Notes under the pieces: model-generated
Databases searched by the model: none
Seen by the model: only the letters and a program-made list of their open reading frames with translations
Told to the model about the DNA's origin: nothing
Assembly (NCBI RefSeq): GCF_900111295.1
Contig: NZ_FOGT01000007.1
Coordinates: 62,001 to 126,000 of the forward strand
Source: Salipaludibacillus aurantiacus
Lineage (GTDB): Bacteria; Bacillota; Bacilli; Bacillales; Salisediminibacteriaceae
DNA length: 64,000 bases
Direction: 5' to 3'
Position numbers and translations under genes: made by a program
Shown here: piece after piece, positions 7,672 to 15,855 of the stretch
Layout: each line of letters opens with the position of its first letter
How positions within the stretch are numbered: position 1 is the first letter of the stretch

Positions 7672-9525
7672 TTACTCTGCTTCTTCTATTGTAATTCTGC
7701 CTTCGCCGTCTTCATAGTCGACAGCGCCTTCTGATTCCATCAGATAATCCATCCACTGGAACATCGCATTTGTGATGTAGCCGGCTTCCATTTGAATGAT
7801 GTCAGCTGCGGAGAAGTCATACCCGCTTCCGCCTGCTGCCATGAAGTTGTTCGTTACAAGAGTATAAGTCTCATTATAATCGACCGGCTCACCGTCAATA
7901 TATAAGTCAGCGTCAGTAAATGCGCCATCTTCATCCGTATAAATTGTATAAGATAAGCCGGATGTTTGGAGGTCAATACTGTTGCTTCGTGAGAAAGAAT
8001 ACTCAATGACATCTTTTAAGTCTTCGCCTGTAATCTCAATTTCAGTAAGTTCATTTCCGAAAGGCTCAACAGTGTAAATGTCCGCAGCTGTAATATCACC
8101 TTCGTCAATATTAGCGCGAATACCGCCGTTGTTTGTGAGCGCCAAATCCGCTCCTAACGCATCTTTCATAGCATCTGTAATGAAGTTGCCTAAAGACGTA
8201 TCGCGCTGATATCGTGCATCACGGAACAAGCCAGTATTCGTATACCCTACGACTTCTTGCAGAAGCTCTTCCGCTTCAGCGTTGTAGGCGTCAATCATGT
8301 CCTGGACGTCCTGATTGACTTCTGTCAGTTCTTCCACATCCTGAAGATAATAGTCATTAAAAGTGACATCTGTTCCATCAAATTCAAGGTTGAAGTGTCC
8401 TACGAATAAGGAGTCAGCGCCAGCCTGAACAACAGGTGTCCCATTCACAATATCCGCTTCAAAAATTCTGCTGTGGGAGTGTCCTCCGATAATAACATCG
8501 AAGAAATCAACATTTTCAGCAAGGTGTTTATCAGCTCTGTTTCCAATATGTGTTAAAGCAATCAGAATATCTGTTTCGTCCTGTAAATATGAATACTGCT
8601 CAGCCGTTTCTACATAATCATGAAAATCAATTCCGACAATGCCGGTAGGATTCGTAGCCGGCGGGTTTTGCGTTAAACCGAAAATCCCAACGTCCACACC
8701 ATCGATTTCATAAATTTCATAAGGCTTTGGCTGCTGGATCGCAATGTCAGGGTCGACGACTTCCATGTTGGCACTTAACCAGTCAAACTCCGCCTGCTCT
8801 TCTCTCGCAGCAAAAGCTTCCTGGCCATAATCGAATTCGTGGTTTCCGATAGCCATAGCGTCAAGCCCCATTTCATTTAACAAAGCAACGATAGGCTCGC
8901 CATCCTGCAAGTCAACAACAGCATTTCCGCTGAATATGTCCCCTGCATCAAGGTAAAGATAGTTGTCGGCTCCCGCCCCTTTTTCGTTAATAAAGGCTGA
9001 AATTTTTCCTAAAGGATCAATCTTAGAATGAATATCATTTGTATGGAAAATATCCAGAACAAACGGCTCTTCGTCTGCTTCGCTGTAATCAAAGTCAATT
9101 TCAAAATCATTAACGGTAAGCGTGCCTGACAGGCCATCAAGATCATCGTTCCCGTGCTCAACCGTTACAAGTGACCGGTTCTCTGAAGAAACCTCGTAAT
9201 CTGTTAAAGCAGGTTCAAGCACAGTCGCGTCATCCAGTTCGACTGTAACGTCTACCATTCTGTTAATATCCAGACCTTTAGGATATGTCTTGTCAAAATC
9301 AATGACAAAGCTGGTAGAATCAAGTGCAGAGACATCTTCAACCGTACGTTCCGGACCATGAGGGGCGTTTTCACTGTTTCCCCGCTGTTCACTTACCTTG
9401 CCGTTTCCATTGCCGTTACCCTGGTGCCCGTCAGCAAACGCCGCCGGAGCCACCGTGCCGGCTGTGAGCAATCCCGCAAGTACTGCCACTGAAATTTTGC
9501 GAGTCATTTTTGAACCGTTCTTCAT
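7672..9525 (-). CDS. secreted 5'-nucleotidase/2',3'-cyclic phosphodiesterase family protein
   Basis: A 617-residue exported metallophosphoesterase of the UshA/YfkN/CpdB type, which removes phosphate from extracellular nucleotides. It has a signal peptide (about 1-31), an acidic linker and beta domain, then the metallophos domain with HTNDIHS, DAGDIFSG, GNHEFDYG, LTHIG and GGHSHS metal-binding motifs. The C-terminal 5'-nucleotidase domain includes NNGGIR and a substrate-pocket segment NFMAAGGSGYDF. No LPxTG anchor is seen, so it is probably released. GGGAGG lies about 7 bases before ATG. It is monocistronic, with its own terminator and a possible cre site about 90 bp upstream. Confidence 0.92.
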   Translation of the reverse strand: MKNGSKMTRKISVAVLAGLLTAGTVAPAAFADGHQGNGNGNGKVSEQRGNSENAPHGPERTVEDVSALDSTSFVIDFDKTYPKGLDINRMVDVTVELDDATVLEPALTDYEVSSENRSLVTVEHGNDDLDGLSGTLTVNDFEIDFDYSEADEEPFVLDIFHTNDIHSKIDPLGKISAFINEKGAGADNYLYLDAGDIFSGNAVVDLQDGEPIVALLNEMGLDAMAIGNHEFDYGQEAFAAREEQAEFDWLSANMEVVDPDIAIQQPKPYEIYEIDGVDVGIFGLTQNPPATNPTGIVGIDFHDYVETAEQYSYLQDETDILIALTHIGNRADKHLAENVDFFDVIIGGHSHSRIFEADIVNGTPVVQAGADSLFVGHFNLEFDGTDVTFNDYYLQDVEELTEVNQDVQDMIDAYNAEAEELLQEVVGYTNTGLFRDARYQRDTSLGNFITDAMKDALGADLALTNNGGIRANIDEGDITAADIYTVEPFGNELTEIEITGEDLKDVIEYSFSRSNSIDLQTSGLSYTIYTDEDGAFTDADLYIDGEPVDYNETYTLVTNNFMAAGGSGYDFSAADIIQMEAGYITNAMFQWMDYLMESEGAVDYEDGEGRITIEEAE

Positions 9526-9616
9526 TCGATTTCCTCCCTTAAATTATGTAGTCGATAACCTATCAACCTAGCTATGATGGTCATACTCTGTAAGTATAAA
9601 GTCGCCCAGGAAATGT

Positions 9617-9630
9617 TGTAAACGTTTTAT
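9617..9630. promoter_or_regulatory. possible CcpA cre site upstream of nucleotidase
   Basis: TGTAAACGTTTTAT fits the TGWAANCGNTNWCA pattern except for the last two bases. Catabolite control of a secreted nucleotidase is plausible but unproven. Confidence 0.3.
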
Positions 9631-10030
9631 TATCAGACGTCAGACCAATTTGAGTACTTTTTCACGGGACAGGAGGTTGAGATTCCGGTCATGATTTTCA
9701 TCCTCTCTTTTCCATCTTTTCTTCCCGCAAAAATTAATTCAATAGACTATTAGTATAAAAGGGGAGAAAAACAGCTGTATCAATAAATCGCTTCTTTTAT
9801 CTAAGGTATTGTATGGAAACTTCTATAAAGATTTATTAAGAAATCATTGTCAAAAAATATATAATTTTGGCTCTTTTTATGGTAATAAATGGTTTTAAAT
9901 CATGGTAAATACGCTTTATTTTTCAACTGCTCCCGTTAGTGTAGGCTAAAAGTCATCAAATTTATGACTATTTATTTATAAAGTAATTGAGATTTGTCAC
10001 TTATACGCATTAGACCTACTTCTTTTTATA

Positions 10031-10064
10031 GGCAAAAATTTAAACCGCGGAAGAACCTCCACGG
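10031..10064 (-). terminator. probable terminator of the GNAT gene
   Basis: On the minus strand CCGTGGA pairs with TCCGCGG (one G-U pair, 6-base loop), followed by TTTAAATTTTT. It lies about 65 bases beyond the GNAT stop. Confidence 0.6.
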
Positions 10065-10130
10065 CTTTAAATGCGTCTGGCTATTTATTTGCGGAACTCT
10101 CCTTTAAAGGCGCCCATGGCTGGCTGCCCC

Positions 10131-10667
10131 TTACCCTTGATCTCCCTTAAGTTTGGAATACATTTTCAGGTCTACATACCGCCCTTTCGACAGCTCGGCT
10201 TCTCTAAGGGTTCCTTCATATTGAAAGCTGAGTTTTTCAAGCATTTTAACGGAATTGTGATTTTCTGCCTCAACTCTAGCTTCGATCCGGTTCATATTCA
10301 TCGATTCGAAAGCATAGCGGACCAGACCGGATACCGTTTCTGACCCGTAGCCTTTTCCCCAGTGCCTCGAAGAAAGTTCGTAGCCTATTTCTGTTTTGGC
10401 ATTTACTTTGTCAATAAGATTGTAGCCGCAGGATCCAAGGAGTCCGCCGGATGCTTTTTCAATAATTGCAAAGCGAACGGCTTCCTTTTTTTCTGAAAGG
10501 CTGTTAAATAAACTGATCATTTCCTCTGCCTGGCTTTTATCTGAAAAAGGAGTAATATTCATATATTTTGTCACTTCAGGATCAGACCAGATACTGCATA
10601 AAGCGGATGTATCATCAAGCGTTACTTCTCTTAATATAAGCCTTTCAGTGTGGATTGGTAAAAACAA
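10131..10667 (-). CDS. GNAT-family N-acetyltransferase (RimJ/RimL-like)
   Basis: A 178-residue GNAT acetyltransferase of the ribosomal-protein-alanine or spermidine acetyltransferase type. It opens with the typical TERLILREVTLDD strand-helix, has the acetyl-CoA loop HWGKGYGSETV at about residues 103-113, and ends with the ENHNSVKMLEKLSF helix. The start is TTG at 10667, 7 bases after GGAGG; no ATG lies nearby. It is a single gene with its own terminator. The acceptor substrate cannot be read from the sequence. Confidence 0.88.
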   Translation of the reverse strand: MFLPIHTERLILREVTLDDTSALCSIWSDPEVTKYMNITPFSDKSQAEEMISLFNSLSEKKEAVRFAIIEKASGGLLGSCGYNLIDKVNAKTEIGYELSSRHWGKGYGSETVSGLVRYAFESMNMNRIEARVEAENHNSVKMLEKLSFQYEGTLREAELSKGRYVDLKMYSKLKGDQG

Positions 10668-10877
10668 AGCGATCCCTCCTTCTCTGCTTAATCATATATA
10701 AGCAGAAAAACAATGTCTACCTGAACCAGCGGGCACTTTAAATCTCTTTTAAAAATTTTTCGCCATCAAAGTATTATCACCGCATCAGCCTGAACTGTAG
10801 GAGTAAGCTGCGGTCCCCCTCCTACCCATTAAGTGTGACACGGGCTGGTTACAGGGCGACCATCATTCTTCACCATG

Positions 10878-10913
10878 AAAAAAAGCTGAGTCTGTGAGAC
10901 GTCAGCTTTTTTC
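10878..10913 (-). terminator. rho-independent terminator of the siderophore operon
   Basis: On the minus strand AAAAAAGCTGA pairs with TCAGCTTTTTTT around a 12-base loop. The upstream arm overlaps the FhuF-like stop codon, so translation end and termination coincide. Confidence 0.88.
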
Positions 10914-11573
10914 GCATACTTTAGGACAGGCAGTACAATAGTTACCCTCACCTGTTTTGTAATAAAAGCAGCATGTCTTCCGCCGCCGCGTACCAGCATC
11001 GCCCGTATAGAACGGGTAGAGAGGGTTGCTCGTTTCTCCAAACAGTTCTCCGGATGCTTCATATACAAGATAATGAAGGTCTTTGTTTAATTGATCTCTA
11101 AATTTCATATCCGCATTCTTTGCAAAAGCTTTTTCGTAAAGGGAGAATACACGGACCGCTGTATTTTCCCATAATGTTGGCATAGGTATCTTCGTGATTT
11201 CATTAAGAGTCCGCCAGATTGGTGTCAGGTGATCGCAAAACACCTTATAAATCGTCTCATCCCATGAGGCAGTGATGGGCTTCCTGGAGAGAAGTTCTAT
11301 TTCCTGCTTCCATTTATCCCCTGCGCTGTCAATATGAATGATCGTCTTTTCTAAAGAGACGTCTATACATTTCCCATCAGTCGTTTGCAGTTTTAGCGCA
11401 CGACAGGCAAATGCACGGGCATACCACTTTGAGAACTGGGACGCAGATACGAGTAAAGAAGGAGAATCAATCGCTTTTCCCAGTTTATGAATATAAGCCT
11501 CACACGTCTCAGGAAGGATCAGATTTGTCGCCTCGATCTGTTCACTTTGCTTTTGCACGAATGGAAGACTCAT
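10902..11573 (-). CDS. FhuF-like siderophore-iron reductase
   Basis: The product (223 aa) matches the FhuF/siderophore-iron reductase family, which reduces ferric siderophores in the cytoplasm to release Fe2+. The C-terminus carries the family's [2Fe-2S] ligands: a CC pair in RKTCCFYYKT and CTAC ten residues later. The ATG at 11573 lies 11 bases after AAGGGG, inside the end of the ATPase gene (about 32 bp overlap), so translation is probably coupled. It is the last gene of the Fur-boxed operon, which fits its role. Confidence 0.85.
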   Translation of the reverse strand: MSLPFVQKQSEQIEATNLILPETCEAYIHKLGKAIDSPSLLVSASQFSKWYARAFACRALKLQTTDGKCIDVSLEKTIIHIDSAGDKWKQEIELLSRKPITASWDETIYKVFCDHLTPIWRTLNEITKIPMPTLWENTAVRVFSLYEKAFAKNADMKFRDQLNKDLHYLVYEASGELFGETSNPLYPFYTGDAGTRRRKTCCFYYKTGEGNYCTACPKVCEKS

Positions 11574-12363
11574 CAGCCATGCGCCCCTTTCCATGCGGAA
11601 TGACCATTGGCGAACCAAAAATTGGATCATTCGTAATCATACATTCCATATTAAACACATCGCGGACCATTTTCTTCGTCATAATATCATCAGGAGCGCC
11701 TGCATCATAAATTGTTTTATTCCGCATCGCTACCAGATGATGGGCATAACGGCAGGCTAAGTTCATATCGTGCAGCACCATAACAACCGTCCGTTGTTCT
11801 TTCTCATTTAACTCATATAACAGATCAAGGACGTCAATTTGGTGACTCATATCTAAATAAGTAGTCGGCTCGTCAAGCAACAACGTGTCTGACCCTTGTG
11901 CCAGTGTCATCGCAATCCAGGCACGCTGCCGTTGACCTCCGGAAAGCTCATCTACAGCAGATAAAGCATGCTCTGTCATTCCCGTAGCCCGGAGCGCTTT
12001 GGAGACCATTTTTTCATCTTCTAAAGACCACTGTTTCAAAAAGCTTTGATGCGGATACCGTCCCTGTTTAACGAGCTGCTCAACGGACAGCCCTTCAGGT
12101 GCAGAGGGTCCTTGAGGCAGAATGGACATTTGTTTAGCAATATCTTTCGTCTTTCGAGTAGAAATGTCTTCCCCATCCAGAAGAATCATCCCTTTTTCTG
12201 TTTTCAGCAACCTTGCCATCGTACGGAGAAGAGTGGATTTTCCGCAGCCGTTCCCACCGATAAAGACGGTAATTTTGCCTTTTGGAATGGTCACCGTTAA
12301 ATCGTTTAATATCAGCTTATCGTCATAAGAAAAACGGACGTCTTTAGCTTCAAGGCTTTTCAT
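11542..12363 (-). CDS. iron-siderophore ABC transporter ATPase (FecE/FhuC-like)
   Basis: A 273-residue ABC ATPase that powers ferric-siderophore import with the two permeases upstream. Walker A is GGNGCGKST, the signature is LSGGQRQRAW, Walker B is LLLDEPTTYLD and the switch His is in VLHDMN. Spacing from the permease gene is about 21 bp. The C-terminus beyond FGSPMVIPHGKG overlaps the start of the reductase gene. Family assignment is secure; the exact siderophore is not known. Confidence 0.93.
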   Translation of the reverse strand: MKSLEAKDVRFSYDDKLILNDLTVTIPKGKITVFIGGNGCGKSTLLRTMARLLKTEKGMILLDGEDISTRKTKDIAKQMSILPQGPSAPEGLSVEQLVKQGRYPHQSFLKQWSLEDEKMVSKALRATGMTEHALSAVDELSGGQRQRAWIAMTLAQGSDTLLLDEPTTYLDMSHQIDVLDLLYELNEKEQRTVVMVLHDMNLACRYAHHLVAMRNKTIYDAGAPDDIMTKKMVRDVFNMECMITNDPIFGSPMVIPHGKGRMADESSIRAKAK

Positions 12364-12384
12364 AACAAATCACATTCCTCTCTT

Positions 12385-13419
12385 TTACATATGGTGGCGG
12401 TTCCTGAATAGCAAATACAGAAAAAATGGGGCGCCCACTCCGGCAGTAAAGACACCGGCAGGGATATCAACAGGGTAAAATAAGGTACGGGCAGCTAAGT
12501 CTGCCCCGAAGAGCAAAAGCGCACCTGAACTGGCTGAGGCCAAAGTTAATGCACCGTGAGTTTTTCCCACTAGTGTCCTTGCAATATGGGGAGCAATCAA
12601 TCCCACAAAGCCTACTGCGCCGACAAGAGCGACAGCTGAACCGGCCAGAATCACACTAAACAATAACAGAATGAGACGATCAAGCTGCAGCCGGACACCA
12701 AGCCCTAAAGCTGTATCGTTACCCAGCTGCTGGGTATTGAGACTGCGTGAAAATACCATCGTAACAGGGATCGTAAGAAACACTACCGTAACTAATATAC
12801 CTACGTCATTCCATGAGGCGCCATACACACTTCCGGTCAGCCATAAATAAGCCTGAGAGGCTGTAACAGCTGAACTTACCACAATCATAAAAGTCGTACC
12901 AGCACTCATGATGGCAGAAATACCGATCCCAATCAGCACAAGGCGAATCGGGGTAATCCCCCGCTGCCATGCAAGAAAATAGGTCAGGACAGCCACGAGC
13001 AAAGAGCCAGTAACCGCAGCCAGAGGAAGAAACTGGATACTTAAACCGGCACCGTATGTGAGGAAAATAACTGCTGCAACAGCTCCTCCGCCAGTGACGC
13101 CAATGATATCCGGTGCGGCTAATGGATTACGGACAATCCCTTGCAAAATCATACCGGACACACCAAGTGCTGCACCTGCCACTAAAGAAAGCAGCGTTCT
13201 CGGCAAGCGGGATTGCATCACGATGAATTCATTTGCTCCACTGCCATTTCCAAACAATGCAGTGACGACCTCGTACGGTGATAGTAATGTATGACCCAGC
13301 ATTGGCCCAATTACACAGGCAAACACTGCCAGGAAAAACAAAATAAGATTAATGATAACCGTTCTTTTTTCAAAAATAAATGAAAAGCGGCTGCTGCGAA
13401 CCGTAATGGCCGGTTTCAT
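12385..13419 (-). CDS. iron-siderophore ABC transporter permease (FecCD family)
   Basis: The second permease of the operon, about 344 residues with the ten-helix BtuC/FecD fold. Marks are the QSRLPRTLLSLVAGAALGVSG entry segment and the GAVGFVGLIAPHIAR loop that docks to the ATPase. The start is ATG 13419, overlapping the stop of the preceding permease as ATGA (translational coupling); the frame is open a further 55 codons upstream, but that part lies in another frame of the first permease. Confidence 0.93.
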   Translation of the reverse strand: MKPAITVRSSRFSFIFEKRTVIINLILFFLAVFACVIGPMLGHTLLSPYEVVTALFGNGSGANEFIVMQSRLPRTLLSLVAGAALGVSGMILQGIVRNPLAAPDIIGVTGGGAVAAVIFLTYGAGLSIQFLPLAAVTGSLLVAVLTYFLAWQRGITPIRLVLIGIGISAIMSAGTTFMIVVSSAVTASQAYLWLTGSVYGASWNDVGILVTVVFLTIPVTMVFSRSLNTQQLGNDTALGLGVRLQLDRLILLLFSVILAGSAVALVGAVGFVGLIAPHIARTLVGKTHGALTLASASSGALLLFGADLAARTLFYPVDIPAGVFTAGVGAPFFLYLLFRNRHHM

Positions 13420-14429
13420 AATGACTTCAGCCCCCTTCTTGCAATATATATGAAGAAGGGGCCGCCGATAATAGCTGTCATGACGCCAATAGGCACTTCC
13501 TGAGGCCTGATGACCAGTCTTGCGGCAACATCTGCCCCGACTAAAAGGAAGGCGCCCAGTATGGCCGAATAAGGTAATATCCAACGGTAATCAGTGCCCG
13601 CAAAAAAGCGGGCAATATGCGGTATGACAAGGCCTATGAATCCGACAGCTCCAACAATGGCAACTGAACTTCCCGCAAGCACAACCACAATGGCCCCCAT
13701 CGCCGCTTTTATGAGCAAAATATTCTGACCCATTCCCTTTGCAATATCGTCACCGGTGACAAGCAGGTTAATCGCTCTTCCCATTAATAATGCGGTGATC
13801 ATAGCGGTTACGATAAATGGGAGTACAGGTATCAGCATATCAAGTGTTCTGCCGCTGACGGATCCCGCAAGCCAGAACAGAACATCCTGTAAGCCAGCTT
13901 CATCAAACACAAGAATACCTTGTGTGTATGACTGAAACAGAGCACTGATTGCGGCCCCGGCGAGTACAATCTTTACAGGGGTTAACCCGTCCCTGCCAAG
14001 AGAGCCAAGAATGTAGACAATCAAAGCGGCTAAAGCTGCCCCTGCAAAGGCCAGCCACATTAGGGAAACCAGCGAGGAAACTGAAAAGAAGACCATGCCA
14101 ACGACAATAAAGAAGATCGCTCCATTGTTAATGCCGAAAATACTAGGGGAAGCCATTGGATTTCTCGTCATTGCCTGCATGAGCGTCCCGGAAACAGCCA
14201 GCCCGGCTCCAACGACGGTACCGATAACGGCTCTTGGCAGCCGGTCATAGCGAACCACAATATGAGATGTTAAATTCTGATCAAAGGAAGTAAATGAACG
14301 CACCGCCTCTTCCGCTGAAATAGGCGTCTGGCCAAAAATAATACTCGAAGCGAAGGCCATCACCAGTAAAAGAGAGAGAAGGATAAAAGTCGTCACTTTC
14401 TTCTGTTGAAATACGTTTGCCACTTTCAT
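13416..14429 (-). CDS. iron-siderophore ABC transporter permease (FecCD family)
   Basis: A 337-residue integral membrane permease, first of the pair. It shows the RYDRLPRAVIGTVVGAGLAVSG segment, then TRNPMASP and the ATPase-contact loop GAVGFIGLVIPHIARF. It starts 19 bp after the binding-protein gene and ends overlapping the next permease by 4 bp. The pair probably forms a heterodimer, as YfiZ/YfhA and FhuB/FhuG halves do in other Bacilli. Confidence 0.93.
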   Translation of the reverse strand: MKVANVFQQKKVTTFILLSLLLVMAFASSIIFGQTPISAEEAVRSFTSFDQNLTSHIVVRYDRLPRAVIGTVVGAGLAVSGTLMQAMTRNPMASPSIFGINNGAIFFIVVGMVFFSVSSLVSLMWLAFAGAALAALIVYILGSLGRDGLTPVKIVLAGAAISALFQSYTQGILVFDEAGLQDVLFWLAGSVSGRTLDMLIPVLPFIVTAMITALLMGRAINLLVTGDDIAKGMGQNILLIKAAMGAIVVVLAGSSVAIVGAVGFIGLVIPHIARFFAGTDYRWILPYSAILGAFLLVGADVAARLVIRPQEVPIGVMTAIIGGPFFIYIARRGLKSL

Positions 14430-14448
14430 CCAATCTCCCTTTCCGGTG

Positions 14449-15429
14449 TTATTCTTCTTCTACGTCAAAAATGTCATACAAGTCATCTAACATCAGGTTA
14501 GCTGCCAGTACTCCTCCTCCGGCATTCCACGTTTCCTCTTCGACCATATAGACATTATCAGACTTTACAGCTTCAAGCTCCTGCCAGAGCGGATGACTCG
14601 TCCATTCTTCGTAAGTGGCTTCGATCTGTTCAGTTTCTGTACCAGAGTTAAAGTTAAAAATAATGTCAGCATCTGCTTCCGGAATACTCTCCTTGGAAGA
14701 CAGCTTTATGCCCCACTCATCCGGATCATCGTGGCCTTCCGGACGGTCAAACCCTGTATCGGCAAGAATCTGTCCGGCAAATCCCATGTAGAAAATACGG
14801 GCATGGTCGGCACGAAAGTTTGTGATCGCCGCTTCAATTGGCAGTTCGTCACTCATCTGCTCCTGGAAATGCTCTGTTCTTGCTTCATAGTCAGCAAGGA
14901 GCTGATCTGCTTCTTCCTCTTTATTCAGCGCCTGTCCCATTATGTTCAATGTATCTTTCCATAAGTAAACTTCTTCACCCACTACAGTCGGTGCAATATT
15001 TGAAAGCTGATCGTAAATGTCTTCGTGGCGTGTTTTCGATGCGATAATAACATCAGGATCAAGCTCGGCAATGGCTTCAAGGTTAGGCTGAGTTTCTTCA
15101 CCGAGCATCTCTGCCCCTTCCAAGTCATCACGTAAGTATTCATAAATAGGCTGCTGCGTCCAGGATTCGACAATTCCATCAGGCTGTACGCCAAGAGCGG
15201 CTGCAGTGTCGTTCGCCCCCTGATACAAGGTTACGACCGTTTCCGGTGTACCTTCTATATCAGTTTCACCCATCGCATGTTCTACCGTACGCGTCTCGCT
15301 CTGCTCAGAGGAGTTATTATTATTTGATTCCCCGGAATTCACGCTTGCTTCATCATCGGAACCGCAGCCTCCCAGCAGTAAAGCAGCTGATAAGCTGATT
15401 GTTATGTATGTACTTTTTGAAACAGACAT
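14449..15429 (-). CDS. iron-siderophore ABC transporter substrate-binding lipoprotein
   Basis: A 326-residue class III binding protein of the FecB/FhuD type (YfiY-like). The lipobox LLGGC puts the mature Cys near residue 22, followed by an acidic Asn/Ser-rich linker. The two lobes contain VVTLYQGANDTAAALG and LDPDVIIASKT, typical of ferric-siderophore receptors. AAGGGG lies 9 bases before the ATG. A strong Fur box overlaps the leader, so iron should repress the whole operon. The ligand could be a citrate-hydroxamate, but this is a guess. Confidence 0.92.
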   Translation of the reverse strand: MSVSKSTYITISLSAALLLGGCGSDDEASVNSGESNNNNSSEQSETRTVEHAMGETDIEGTPETVVTLYQGANDTAAALGVQPDGIVESWTQQPIYEYLRDDLEGAEMLGEETQPNLEAIAELDPDVIIASKTRHEDIYDQLSNIAPTVVGEEVYLWKDTLNIMGQALNKEEEADQLLADYEARTEHFQEQMSDELPIEAAITNFRADHARIFYMGFAGQILADTGFDRPEGHDDPDEWGIKLSSKESIPEADADIIFNFNSGTETEQIEATYEEWTSHPLWQELEAVKSDNVYMVEEETWNAGGGVLAANLMLDDLYDIFDVEEE

Positions 15430-15448
15430 AAGTCAAAACCCCTTTAGT

Positions 15449-15467
15449 GAGAATGATTTTCATTACC
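15449..15467 (-). promoter_or_regulatory. Fur box
   Basis: GAGAATGATTTTCATTACC matches the 19-bp Fur consensus GATAATGATTATCATTATC at most positions. It starts 20 bp upstream of the siderophore binding-protein start. A second, weaker Fur-like stretch (TGATCATCATTCTC) is at about 15485-15498. Confidence 0.85.
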
Positions 15468-15577
15468 AATGACAATATTACAACTGATCATCATTCTCGT
15501 CAACGACTAATTAGGAAACTTTTTTCATAATTTTTTATAAAATGACTGGCTGTAAGTAATGTTCGCCAGCCCAATTA

Positions 15578-15735
15578 GATCTCTCTATTGTAAGTGTTTA
15601 TCATCCTCTCACTCCGGCTCCAGGCACCCCAGCGGCTCATATATTACTTTTATCATCCGCTCACCTCGGCCCACGTCACATGAGCGGCTCAATTTGCTGC
15701 CCTGCTCCCCTCACTCAAACCTGAAACGACAAAAA
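15578..15735. repeat. 52-bp tandem array, three units (same family as 23159-23938)
   Basis: Units start at 15578, 15630 and 15682, exactly 52 bp apart. The middle unit reads AGCGGCTCATATATTACTTT, then TATCATCCGCTCAC, matching the large array at 23 kb. It fills the spacer between the Fur-controlled operon and the divergent sensor kinase gene. The frame open across it is not used; the kinase starts at 15856. Confidence 0.9.
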
Positions 15736-15855
15736 TATACTTTTTTTTCAAGTAGGATGCCTTGCCCATTACTGCTAAAATTATGGATGAACCGGCTCGC
15801 ACAAATTAGTTCGAATATTCGAAAATTCCCGTTCACTAAAGGAGGTGCCCCACAG

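Larger units (their letters stand above)
9526..10130. other. AT-rich intergenic spacer
   Basis: No gene is supported. TGTAAACGTTTTAT at 9617-9630 matches the CcpA cre consensus at about 12 of 14 positions, about 90 bp upstream of the nucleotidase start. The rest is AT-rich with no clear repeats; the GNAT terminator lies at its right end. Confidence 0.4.

Noticed and set aside
9695-9760. Short ORF after an AGGAGG at about 9670
   Set aside because: Only about 20 codons with 14-base spacing and no conserved feature; likely chance.
15559-15855. N-terminal extension of the sensor kinase
   Set aside because: The added 99 residues are the translated 52-bp repeat; the GTG at 15856 has a ribosome site and opens a signal peptide.
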